From CBDIBC01 sp965276635 (GTDB lineage Bacteria; Actinomycetota; Acidimicrobiia; Acidimicrobiales; Palsa-688), in assembly GCA_965276635.1 (NCBI GenBank), contig CBDIBC010000005.1, positions 682,001-746,000 on the forward strand: DNA of 64,000 bases. The letters run 5' to 3'. A program made the position numbers and the translations under genes. The first letter of the stretch is position 1. Each line of letters opens with the position of its first letter. Shown here in pieces: positions 15,766 through 23,604 of the stretch. The notes below the pieces were generated by a model that was not told the DNA's origin, did not search any database, and was given only the letters and a program-made list of their open reading frames with translations.

Positions 15766-16758
15766 CTACATGAACAAGTCCTTGACCGTGTCCAGCTCTT
15801 CCAGGCACTTCCCGGCGCCGAGCACGACACACTCGAGAGGAGCGTCGACCAGGTGCACCGGCAATGCCGTCTCCTCCGCCAGGCGCCGGTCGAGCCCGGA
15901 GAGCAAACCGCCACCGCCGACCAGGTTGATCCCCTGGCTGATCAGATCCTGGGACAGCTCTGGCGGCGCCGCCCCCAAGCACTTGACCACCGAATCGACG
16001 ATGGCACCGGTCTGCTCCTCGATGGCTTCACGCACCTCTTCGGGGGCGAGGATCACCGTCTTCGGCAGCCCGGTCATCAGGTCGCGCCCGCGCACCTCCG
16101 CCTTCACCTCGTCGTCGGTCGGCCACGCCGAACCGATGGCGACCTTGATCTCCTCGGCGGTCCGCTCGCCGATGGCGATGCCGTACTCACGGCGCACGTA
16201 GGTCTGGATGGAGTTGTCGATGTCGAAGCTGCCCACCCGGATCGCCTCGAGCGCCACCACCCCACCGAGGGAGATGACGGCCGTCTCGGTGGTACCGCCA
16301 CCGACGTCGACGACCATGTTCCCGAGCGGTTCGTGGATGGGCAGCCCGGCGCCGATAGCCGCGGCCATCGGCTGCTCGATCAGGTAGGCGCCATTCGCCC
16401 CCGCGCCCCGAGCGGCCTCCTCCACGGCGCGCCGCTCCACCTCGGTGATGGCCGAGGGGACGCAGATGAGCACCCGCGGCCGGTTGAACCGCGACACTCC
16501 CGCCCGCTGCAGCAACAGGCGGATCATGCGCTGGGTGATGTCAAAGTCGGTGATGGCGCCCTTGCGCAGGGGGCGGACTGCGACGATGTACCCGGGCGTG
16601 CGCCCGATCATCTGCCAGGCCTCCTGACCCATGGCCAGCACGTCCTGGGTCCGGGAGTTCAGGGCGATCACCGTCGGCTCGTTCAGCACGATGCCCCGGC
16701 CGCGCGCGTAGACCAACGTGTTCGCCGTCCCGAGGTCGATGGCCAGGTCCCTAGCCAT
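15766..16758 (-). CDS. mreB: Rod-shape-determining actin homologue MreB
   Basis: 330 residues, family length 330-350. MreB forms ATP-dependent membrane-bound filaments that position elongation enzymes. Seen: phosphate-1 motif A-I-D-L-G-T-A-N-T-L-V-Y; N-E-P-T-V-I-A; phosphate-2 V-V-D-V-G-G-G-T-T-E-T-A-V-I-S-L-G; E-Q-P-M-A-A-A-I-G-A-G-L-P-I; adenosine motif L-V-G-G-G-G-L-L. There is no mreC, mreD, pbp2 or rodA next to it. Instead it is the last gene of an operon with moaE and a small membrane protein, overlapping the latter by 8 nt. It could act in cell shape or, as in some actinobacteria, only at a growth stage. Confidence 0.95.
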   Translation of the reverse strand: MARDLAIDLGTANTLVYARGRGIVLNEPTVIALNSRTQDVLAMGQEAWQMIGRTPGYIVAVRPLRKGAITDFDITQRMIRLLLQRAGVSRFNRPRVLICVPSAITEVERRAVEEAARGAGANGAYLIEQPMAAAIGAGLPIHEPLGNMVVDVGGGTTETAVISLGGVVALEAIRVGSFDIDNSIQTYVRREYGIAIGERTAEEIKVAIGSAWPTDDEVKAEVRGRDLMTGLPKTVILAPEEVREAIEEQTGAIVDSVVKCLGAAPPELSQDLISQGINLVGGGGLLSGLDRRLAEETALPVHLVDAPLECVVLGAGKCLEELDTVKDLFM

Positions 16759-17155
16759 GCGCTTCGGTCCGCGGGACGTCGTCGCCGGGTCCAGCCGTCA
16801 CCGCCGGACCGCCTCCACCCGCCGCCGGATCGGGTGTCGCCCCCCCGGTCGCCGGGCGATTCGGCAACGGGCGGACCGGGGACCGCCGGGCGGGCACCCC
16901 GTGTCGCGGCGGCACGCCCTGCGCCACCGGTGCGGGCTTGGCCCTCCCCCGACGACCCCCGGCGTCGACCTTCTCGTCCTCCTCGGGGGCCAGGGCGCGC
17001 AGCCCGCGATGGAACGACTCCATGTTCGCCTCGACCGAGCGCGGCCGGTGATGGCGCAGCACGACGATCGAGGAGATCACGATCATCAAGACGACCGCCC
17101 CGATGAGGTACGCCAGGTTCCCGATGACCACGCTCCCGGTCACGGCACCGACCAT
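16751..17155 (-). CDS. Small single-pass membrane protein between moaE and mreB
   Basis: 134 residues from ATG 17155. One N-terminal hydrophobic helix (about 9-33, N-L-A-Y-L-I-G-A-V-V-L-M-I-V-I-S-S-I-V-V) is followed by a basic Pro/Ala/Gly-rich cytoplasmic tail. It overlaps the end of moaE by 16 nt and the start of mreB by 8 nt, which strongly supports translation. Conserved position before mreB would suggest a membrane tether for MreB, but that is only inference. No family recognised. Confidence 0.7.
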   Translation of the reverse strand: MVGAVTGSVVIGNLAYLIGAVVLMIVISSIVVLRHHRPRSVEANMESFHRGLRALAPEEDEKVDAGGRRGRAKPAPVAQGVPPRHGVPARRSPVRPLPNRPATGGATPDPAAGGGGPAVTAGPGDDVPRTEAHG

Positions 17156-17613
17156 CGTCCCACCTCCACGATCTGCTGCGATCCGGTACCCCAGTCCTCG
17201 CCGTCCGCCCACTTCTCCCGTTTCCAGATCGGCAACGTGGCCTTGAGCGTATCGATGCACCAACGCGCCGCCTCGAACGCCTCGGCCCGATGCGGCGCCG
17301 ACACGGCCACGATCACCACGGTCTCGCCCAGCGCCATGACGCCGACCCGGTGCCACAGCACGACCCGGCCCAGGTCGGCCCACCGCCGGCGGGCCTCGGT
17401 GGCCAGCTCGCCCAGGCGTGGTTCCACCACCTCCTGGTAGGCCTCGTACGCCAGCTCCTGAACGCCCGGGCGCCCCTCGGCATGGTCGCGCACCGTTCCC
17501 GCGAACACCACCACGGCACCGCAGCGATCCAGCGTCGCCCACCGGGACGCCTCGTCCATCGAGAGGTGGTCAGTGAAGAGGCCGACCCAATCGTCGCCGC
17601 GCGGTGGATGCAC
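17140..17613 (-). CDS. moaE: Molybdopterin synthase catalytic subunit MoaE
   Basis: 157 residues (family about 140-155). With MoaD thiocarboxylate, MoaE inserts two sulfurs into precursor Z (cPMP) to make molybdopterin. Seen: G-A-V-V-V-F-A-G-T-V-R42-D; L-A-Y-E-A-Y; W-H-R-V-G; V-S-A-P-H107-R; and D-T-L-K124-A-T-L-P-I-W-K131-R-E-K-W. The Arg and two Lys match the catalytic residues of the E. coli enzyme. No moaD or other moa genes are in the window. The start is GTG with TAGCAT six bases upstream, so probably leaderless. Confidence 0.95.
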   Translation of the reverse strand: MHPPRGDDWVGLFTDHLSMDEASRWATLDRCGAVVVFAGTVRDHAEGRPGVQELAYEAYQEVVEPRLGELATEARRRWADLGRVVLWHRVGVMALGETVVIVAVSAPHRAEAFEAARWCIDTLKATLPIWKREKWADGEDWGTGSQQIVEVGRWSVP

Positions 17614-17619
17614 ACACTC

Positions 17620-17625
17620 ATGCTA
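17620..17625 (-). promoter_or_regulatory. Leaderless -10 element of the moaE operon
   Basis: TAGCAT on the minus strand, 6 nt before GTG 17613; it would drive moaE, the small membrane gene and mreB. Confidence 0.55.
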
Positions 17626-17708
17626 AGTCCCGCGGCGGCCCGACGCGAGCCGCCAGGCCACGCACCCGCCGTTTGGGGGGCCGCGGTCCACCAAAAGGGT
17701 TCCCCCGG

Positions 17709-17714
17709 TAGTCT
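17709..17714 (+). promoter_or_regulatory. -10 element of the HtrA-like gene
   Basis: TAGTCT, 8 nt before the GTG at 17723; nearly or fully leaderless. Confidence 0.5.
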
Positions 17715-17722
17715 CCGAGTCC

Positions 17723-18967
17723 GTGGAACCCAACGACAGCAGCGAGGAGGAAGGGCCCTTCCACCCGTACATCTCGCCCGACGACCGCCTGTGGCGACAC
17801 CCGTCCGAGATGCCGACTCCACCACTCGGCTCCGCCCTGACCACGCGAGCCGTCCCGAGCCGGATGTGGACCGTCGCCCTCCTCGCCGGTGTGGTGGGCG
17901 CGCTGCTGGCCTCCGGAGTCAGCGTGGCCACCGGATCGTACGGGAACCACACCACCGTCGTGCAGCCCGTCACCAAGATGGTGTCCCCCGCGTCGGGGAC
18001 GTTCACCTCCACACCCACCGCCGGGCCGAACTGGCCCGTGATCGTGTCCGCCATCGCGTCGTCGGTGGTCGGCATCACCGTTCGGTCGGCGGCCGGGACG
18101 TCGAGCGCGTCGGGGGTGCTGTACTCACTCAGCGGCACTCGGGCCTACGTGTTGACCGACGCCGGGTTGCTCGCCAACGGAGGACGGATCATCATCACCT
18201 TCAACGGCGGCCAGGCCGAATCCGGCTACCTGATGCACAGCGATCCGAAGAGCGGACTGGCCCTGCTCAGCGTGTCGAAGGCCGGCGGGACCCTCGCCAC
18301 CCTCGGCTCCGTGGCCCCCGTCCAGGTGGCCGAGCCGGTGATCGCCGTCGGGGCCCGGCCCGCCGGCGACGGGGGCACCGTCGTGACGGGGGCCATCAGC
18401 GGCCTGGACCAGACTGTCGTGAGCACCAACGGGAGCAGCGATGTCAGCGCCCTGATCGCCGTCAGCGCCACGGCGCTGCCGACGGCAGACGCCGGCGGCG
18501 CGCTGGTCGACGGCGTGGGCGCCGTCATCGGCATCGCCACCTCCCTCCAGTCCAACGACCCCAGCCAGCAGGGCACCACGTTCGCCGTGCCGATCGACGT
18601 GGCCAGCCACATCGCCGACGAGCTGCTGGCCGGCGACATGCCGACCCATCCCTGGCTCGGCATCGCCGACAGCGGGGACCTGGGCACCACCACGGCCCAG
18701 TCCATGGGGGTGAGCGGTGGGGGCGCCCGAGTGGTGGACGTCGACGATCCCAGCCCGGCCACCGAGGCGAACCTCCAGCTCAACGACGTGATCACCAGCT
18801 TCGACGGCCAACCGGTGCGCTCCACCGGCGCCCTCACCGCCGTGCTGAACCGCTGCCACGTCGGCACCGTCGACCCCATCACCTACGTGCGCCGGGGGCG
18901 GGTCATCACCACCAGCATCCGCGTCGCCGAGCAACCGAACGACACGAACGCGTCCGACAACCCCTGA
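17723..18967 (+). CDS. HtrA-like PDZ protein lacking the catalytic triad (pseudoprotease)
   Basis: 414 residues, GTG start. N-terminal cytoplasmic part with the actinobacterial W-R-H-P-S-E motif (24-29), a membrane helix (about 50-70), a trypsin-like domain (about 105-300) and a PDZ domain (about 305-400). The frame of HtrA is preserved (S-S-V-V-G-I-T-V; A-Y-V-L-T-D; V-I-G-I-A-T; F-A-V-P-I-D), but all three catalytic positions are changed: Ala147 for His in the usual T-N-x-H, Gly178 for Asp in D-P-K-S-G-L-A, and Ala257 for Ser in the G-N-S-G-G position (A-D-A-G-G). It probably binds rather than cleaves extracytoplasmic proteins. No frameshift is present, so it looks maintained as a binder. 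Confidence 0.88.
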   Translation: MEPNDSSEEEGPFHPYISPDDRLWRHPSEMPTPPLGSALTTRAVPSRMWTVALLAGVVGALLASGVSVATGSYGNHTTVVQPVTKMVSPASGTFTSTPTAGPNWPVIVSAIASSVVGITVRSAAGTSSASGVLYSLSGTRAYVLTDAGLLANGGRIIITFNGGQAESGYLMHSDPKSGLALLSVSKAGGTLATLGSVAPVQVAEPVIAVGARPAGDGGTVVTGAISGLDQTVVSTNGSSDVSALIAVSATALPTADAGGALVDGVGAVIGIATSLQSNDPSQQGTTFAVPIDVASHIADELLAGDMPTHPWLGIADSGDLGTTTAQSMGVSGGGARVVDVDDPSPATEANLQLNDVITSFDGQPVRSTGALTAVLNRCHVGTVDPITYVRRGRVITTSIRVAEQPNDTNASDNP

Positions 18968-18976
18968 CCGAGCCGG

Positions 18977-20059
18977 CTACCGGCGGCGGCGGGCGCGCAC
19001 GGCCAGCACCAGCCCGGCGATGGCGCCGACCCCGGCAATGGCCGAGGCCACGATGACCAGCAAGGTGACGTTCTGGCGGCGACCGGGCGGGAGGTCGTCC
19101 CAATGGGGACGGGCGTCGGTCGCCACCAGCGCCTCCTCGCTCGAGTACGTCGGCGACCAGCCCGCAGCGCGCAACTTGTCGGCCGCCACCACCCAGGGGA
19201 ACTCGGCGTACGCTCGAGCCTGGCGGGGCACGCCCCGGCGACCCAGGTCCCAGCTCCACGCGGTCACGGCCCTGGCCAAAGGACCGGGGAGGCGGAGGCG
19301 GGCCAGGCCGCCCGCCAGCGCCCGGGCGGTGTCCTCGCCGATGCCGTTGTCGGGCGCCACGTTGTACACGCCGGCCAGGCGCTGCTCCCAGGCCAGGACG
19401 ACGGCGGTGGCCAGATCGTCGGCGTGGAGGTACTGGACCGGTCGGGCCTCGTCCGTGGTCCCCGGGGACCGGGTCCCGGCGAGTGCCTGGTACAGGGGCC
19501 GCTCGGGGGATCCGAGAGTGACCGCAGGGCGCAGGACGGACACGGCCACGTTCGGGTGGTCGTCGGCCCACTCGGCCAGGCGGCGCTCGGCCTCCGCCTT
19601 GGCGACGGCGTAGCCGAACTCCGGGTTCGGGCGCAGCGGGGAGTCCTCGGTGAGCGGGATGCGGTTGTCGGGCCACGCGCCGTAGACGGTCGCGCTCGAC
19701 AGGTGAACCAGCGTCGACGCGCCGCGCCCGGCCCCGGCGAGGACGCGGAGCAGGACCTGACGGTTCGCTTCTGACGACGCGGCGTGGGGGCCGGCACCAT
19801 CGACCGGGGCGTCGGCTGCCTGCCAGGCCAGGTGGATCACCCCGTCGGCGCCGCCGATCAGCTCCTCGACCGCCCCGGTCGGCGCCTCGAGCATGTCCAG
19901 CTGGTGACCCTCGACGCTAGGCCCGGGATCGCCCGGGCCCAGCCGCAGAGCAGTCCGGTCGATGGCGATGACCCGGCCGACATCGGCTCGCCCGGCCAGC
20001 AGGGTCGTGACCCGCCGGCCGAGCGAGCCAGCAGCCCCTGTGACAACAACGGTCCGCAC
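18977..20059 (-). CDS. NAD(P)-dependent epimerase/SDR with C-terminal membrane anchor
   Basis: About 360 residues. Extended SDR: Rossmann motif V-V-T-G-A-A-G-S-L-G near the N-terminus, I-D-R for cofactor choice, V-I-H-L-A-W, S-S-A-T-V-Y-G, and the Tyr-x3-Lys pair in G-Y-A-V-A-K. It ends with a hydrophobic segment (L-L-V-I-V-A-S-A-I-A-G-V-G-A-I-A) followed by R-A-R-R-R-R, consistent with tail anchoring to the membrane. Likely acts on a nucleotide sugar or lipid-linked substrate; the exact reaction is unknown. The start is one of two adjacent GTG codons (20062, 20059) immediately before the Rossmann strand. A longer upstream frame has no homology-like content. Confidence 0.87.
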   Translation of the reverse strand: MRTVVVTGAAGSLGRRVTTLLAGRADVGRVIAIDRTALRLGPGDPGPSVEGHQLDMLEAPTGAVEELIGGADGVIHLAWQAADAPVDGAGPHAASSEANRQVLLRVLAGAGRGASTLVHLSSATVYGAWPDNRIPLTEDSPLRPNPEFGYAVAKAEAERRLAEWADDHPNVAVSVLRPAVTLGSPERPLYQALAGTRSPGTTDEARPVQYLHADDLATAVVLAWEQRLAGVYNVAPDNGIGEDTARALAGGLARLRLPGPLARAVTAWSWDLGRRGVPRQARAYAEFPWVVAADKLRAAGWSPTYSSEEALVATDARPHWDDLPPGRRQNVTLLVIVASAIAGVGAIAGLVLAVRARRRR

Positions 20060-20152
20060 CACCCTACGATGCCCTACAACAGGAGCCCGGGGCGAGTGCG
20101 CCGTCGTCCCGGCGGTCCGCATCCCATCGGGACGAGCAGCGGAGCGTGTGGC

Positions 20153-21367
20153 ATGAGTGAAATCGGACCCTTCGGAGCAGGAGGACCCTTCGGGGACCTG
20201 ATGCGGAACCTGGCTCAGATGCTCACGTCCCAGGGGCCCCTGAACTGGGACATCGCCAAGCAGCTGGCCCAGTGGACAGCCAGCGGCGGCCAGCCGGAGG
20301 CGAACGTGGACCCGGTGTCGCGCGTGCGCCTGGAGGAGCTGCTGCGGATCGCCGAGATGCACGTCAGCGAGGCCACCGGCCTGGAGGTCTCCACCCACGG
20401 CATGCTGTCGGTCCGGGCCGTGACTCGCAGCGAGTGGGCCCTGCGAAGCCTCGACGCCTGGCGACCCCTGCTTGAGCGGCTGGCCACCAGCATGAGCGCG
20501 GCGGAGCCGGACGCCACCGACCCGACCATGAACCAACCGTCCTCGGGCGCAGCCACCGATCCGATGGCCCACCTGTTCGGGAACCTGCCCCAGGTCCTGG
20601 GGCCGCTCATGTTCGGCATGCAGGCCGGCTCCATGGTCGGTCAGCTGGCGACGCGCGCTATGGGCCAGTACGACCTGCCGACGCCCAGACCACCGGCCGA
20701 CGAGCTGCTGCTGGTTCCGGCCGCCATCGACGAGTTCGCCGGCGAGTGGAGCCTGGCCCCCGACGACGTGCGGCTGTGGGTGTGCCTCCGGGAGGTGACC
20801 AACCACGCCGCCCTGGGCCGGCCGCACGTCCGGGCCCGCCTCGACGAGCTGATCGGCGCCTACGTCGACGCCTTCGAGGCGGACCCGGCCGCCCTCGAGT
20901 CCCGCCTAGGCCAGCTCGATCCCAGCGACATGGAGTCCCTCCAGCAGGTGTTTGCCGATCCCGCCGCCCTGCTCGGCGACATGCAGACCGACGCGCAGCG
21001 GCGGCTCCAGGTCCCATTGCGCGCCCTGCTCAGCGCTGTGACCGGATACGTGGACCACATCCTCGACCGGGTCGGCCGCCGCCTGGTCGGTGGCTACGGG
21101 CCGCTGACCGAGGCCGTGCACCGGCGCCGCCTGGAAGAGCACAGCGGCACCCATCTGCTCGGCATGCTCATCGGCGTGGAGCTCGACGAGGCCAGCTACA
21201 CCCGGGGTCAGGCCTTCGTCACCGGCGTGGTGGAGCGGGTCGGCGAGGACGGGCTCGCCCGGCTCTGGCAGTCAGCCGAGGAGCTGCCCACCCCGGCCGA
21301 GCTGGATGCTCCCGGCCTGTGGCTGGCCCGGATCGACCTGCCCGAGGCTGGCCCGGACGCCGACTGA
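20153..21367 (+). CDS. DUF2342/zincin-like putative hydrolase
   Basis: 404 residues from ATG 20153. The layout (G-P-L-N-W-D-I-A near 28; W-x-L-R-S-L; a Gly/Met-rich central segment L-F-G-N-L-P-Q-V-L-G-P-L-M-F-G-M-Q-A-G; D-E-F-A-G-E-W; then a helical C-terminus with G-Y-V-D-H-I) is that of the actinobacterial DUF2342 family (putative zinc-dependent hydrolase, sometimes linked to F420 metabolism). The expected metal-binding helix reads R213-E-V-T-N-H218, without a strict H-E-x-x-H, so activity is doubtful or the ligands differ. It is divergent from the SDR gene; its own role is unknown. Confidence 0.8.
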   Translation: MSEIGPFGAGGPFGDLMRNLAQMLTSQGPLNWDIAKQLAQWTASGGQPEANVDPVSRVRLEELLRIAEMHVSEATGLEVSTHGMLSVRAVTRSEWALRSLDAWRPLLERLATSMSAAEPDATDPTMNQPSSGAATDPMAHLFGNLPQVLGPLMFGMQAGSMVGQLATRAMGQYDLPTPRPPADELLLVPAAIDEFAGEWSLAPDDVRLWVCLREVTNHAALGRPHVRARLDELIGAYVDAFEADPAALESRLGQLDPSDMESLQQVFADPAALLGDMQTDAQRRLQVPLRALLSAVTGYVDHILDRVGRRLVGGYGPLTEAVHRRRLEEHSGTHLLGMLIGVELDEASYTRGQAFVTGVVERVGEDGLARLWQSAEELPTPAELDAPGLWLARIDLPEAGPDAD

Positions 21368-21433
21368 CGCCTGCCGGGCGAGCCGGCAGGATGGGACCGC
21401 AGCTGGGGGTGGCCGAGGCGCCGCTTGCGCCCC

Positions 21434-21973
21434 TCAGGTGGGGGCGCCGTCGAGCACCACGATCCGGCGGCAGAGGATCCGGCCGCCGGACAGCTCCAGG
21501 CGGCCGAAGCTGGGGTGAGGCTGGGCTCGTCGCTGGGTCGGGGACCCGGGGTTGAACAACAGCTGACCGTCGACACCGACCTCGTCACAGGGCGCGTGGC
21601 TGTGGCCGAAGACGACCAACTGGCAGTCGGGAAAGCGGCGGTGCAGCCGCGCCGCCCGACCCTGGCGGGCCCCGCCGTCGTGGATCATCCCGATGCGCAC
21701 GCCGGCCAGCTCCAGGGTGCGCACCTCGGGCAGGGTGCCGACGAGCGGCACGTCGTTGTTCCCGAGCACCGCACAGGTTGGAGCGAAGGCGGCGAGACGG
21801 TCGAGGACCGACTGCTCCAGGATGTCGCCGGCGTGCAGGACGGCGTCGGCGGAGGCCAGCTCGGCGAGCACCGGTGCCGGCAGATCGCGCCCACCGGGCG
21901 TGGCGCGCAGGTGGGTGTCGGCGAGGACCACCACCCGACAGGTGCCATCGGCCGCGGTCATGCCCGCTGCCAT
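21434..21973 (-). CDS. YfcE/MJ0936-type metallophosphoesterase
   Basis: 179 residues. Metal-binding motifs of the calcineurin-like phosphoesterase fold are complete: D-T-H near residue 17 (V-V-L-A-D-T-H), G-D in L-H-A-G-D-I, G-N-N-D (L-G-N-N-D-V-P), and G-H-S-H in V-V-F-G-H-S-H. The tail N-P-G-S-P-T-Q-R-R is the YfcE/MJ0936 signature. Members are small phosphodiesterases of uncertain natural substrate. In-frame ATG codons occur at 21994, 21973 and 21961; 21961 would start right before the first strand. The upstream DNA has three copies of CTCATGTCCC. Confidence 0.9.
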   Translation of the reverse strand: MAAGMTAADGTCRVVVLADTHLRATPGGRDLPAPVLAELASADAVLHAGDILEQSVLDRLAAFAPTCAVLGNNDVPLVGTLPEVRTLELAGVRIGMIHDGGARQGRAARLHRRFPDCQLVVFGHSHAPCDEVGVDGQLLFNPGSPTQRRAQPHPSFGRLELSGGRILCRRIVVLDGAPT

Positions 21974-22014
21974 CTCATGTCCCTGCCGTCTCATGTCCCG
22001 GCCGGCGGTGCGGC

Positions 22015-23511
22015 TCATGTCCCTGGCTGACGGTGCGGTTCGATGCGGCCGCCGGCGGGATCGGACGGGCGGCCTGCGTGCTCGGAGAGGATGGGCTCTG
22101 GCCACCCCACGGTCCCTACCGGCGAGGTCATGGCCACGTCCGGCCGCGCCCCTGCACCTCCCCAACCAGCTCCCGGCGGTGCCGGTACTGGCTCGGGGCG
22201 GGCGTCGGGCCACCAGCCCGGCAGCGTCCCCCGCCGGGCCCGATCCAGCCCGAGCACGAACACCACGCCGCCCGCCAGCGTTGCGCAACCGACGATGACG
22301 AAGCCGATCAGCAACGACAACGGGATCAGCACCGGGACCAGCGCAGCCGCGACCCAGCCCAGCTGGAAGAGGGTCTCGAACTGGGCGAACCGTCGGCTCC
22401 TGGCCCGCGCCGGCGCGTCCCGTTGGACCAGCGCGTCGAAGGCCAGCTTGGCGACGCTGGCGCCCAGTCCCACCACGATGCCGAGGATCAGGGCCGCCGG
22501 TCGGTAGTGCACGACGCTGAAGCCGGCCAGGAGGTAGGCGGCGGCGGCGATGACCACGGCCGAGCCGGGAACCAGCCACTCCTCCCTGCAGACGCGGCGC
22601 AGCACCGGTGCCAGGGCGGCGCCCCCGAGGTTTCCCGTGACGCTGCCCACACCGACGAGGCCGTACCAGACGAGGCTGACCCCCTGGCGGCGGAACCCGA
22701 AGATCACCAACGCGGTCATCAGGCCGGCCATGGCCCGCATCGACAGCATGGTCACCGCCGCCAGGGCCACGCCACCGTGCGGCAACGGCCGGCCGGTGGC
22801 GGGGGCGGGCGAGGTCGGCGCCCCCGGCACGGCGCGATCGGCGCTGCACAGCCGGGCCGCCCCCACGGCGGCGGCCACGAACACCAGAACATCGAGGCGG
22901 AGCACAGCTCGCGACCCGAGCAGCTGGTAGACGCCAGCGCCCACCAGCGCCGCCACGGAGGTGACGATCGACGATCCGACGGCAAGCTTGGCATTGGCCT
23001 CGACCAGGTCCTCATCACCACGCACCGCACCTGGCACCAGCGACGCCTTGGCCACCAGATACGTCTTCGAACCGACCAGGCTCAGAAACGCCCACGGGAA
23101 CAGCCACAGGCTGTGCACGGTGAACGCCATCCCCACGCACGCCACCGCCCGGCCGACCGACGCTGCGCTCACCATCATGCGGCGACCGCCGCGGACGCGA
23201 TCGACGAGCGGACCCAGGTAAGGCCCGACGACGAGGAACGGCAGGATGGTGCAGACGAGCCCCAGCGCGGTCCGACCCCGGGCGGCGTTCAGCGAAAGGC
23301 TGACGAACAGCGACCCAGCCAGAGCCACGGTAACGAGGGCATCGCCGGCCGACGAGCAGGCATGGACCACGGCGAGACGGACGAACGGCGGGGGCCCGGG
23401 GCGCGCGACCGACCCCAACCGCACCGGGTAGGTGACGAGCCGGCCGAGCCAACCAGCCCGGAACGGGCTGCGACCCAGCCGGTGGTGCCGCCTCGTCTCC
23501 GGTCGGCTCAT
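22015..23511 (-). CDS. MFS-type transporter
   Basis: 498 residues from ATG 23511, with about 12 hydrophobic segments. A basic loop after the second or third helix reads G-P-Y-L-G-P-L-V-D-R-V-R-G-G-R-R, the MFS loop 2-3 motif (G-x3-D-R-x-G-R-R). The N-terminal cytoplasmic part is Arg/Pro-rich, and the C-terminal 60 residues are hydrophilic. Substrate unknown; the drug/proton efflux type is plausible from the topology only. A longer frame reaches 23688 but the added residues are basic and unlike a transporter. It is divergent from the Pro-rich gene at 23605. Confidence 0.86.
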   Translation of the reverse strand: MSRPETRRHHRLGRSPFRAGWLGRLVTYPVRLGSVARPGPPPFVRLAVVHACSSAGDALVTVALAGSLFVSLSLNAARGRTALGLVCTILPFLVVGPYLGPLVDRVRGGRRMMVSAASVGRAVACVGMAFTVHSLWLFPWAFLSLVGSKTYLVAKASLVPGAVRGDEDLVEANAKLAVGSSIVTSVAALVGAGVYQLLGSRAVLRLDVLVFVAAAVGAARLCSADRAVPGAPTSPAPATGRPLPHGGVALAAVTMLSMRAMAGLMTALVIFGFRRQGVSLVWYGLVGVGSVTGNLGGAALAPVLRRVCREEWLVPGSAVVIAAAAYLLAGFSVVHYRPAALILGIVVGLGASVAKLAFDALVQRDAPARARSRRFAQFETLFQLGWVAAALVPVLIPLSLLIGFVIVGCATLAGGVVFVLGLDRARRGTLPGWWPDARPEPVPAPPGAGWGGAGARPDVAMTSPVGTVGWPEPILSEHAGRPSDPAGGRIEPHRQPGT

Positions 23512-23604
23512 GTCGGGTCTCTCGACGTGCGCATCTCGTCGCCGGACCGTCGCTGCACCTCGCGACGGCAGGTATGGACCATGACCACCTAAGGGTAATT
23601 CCTC

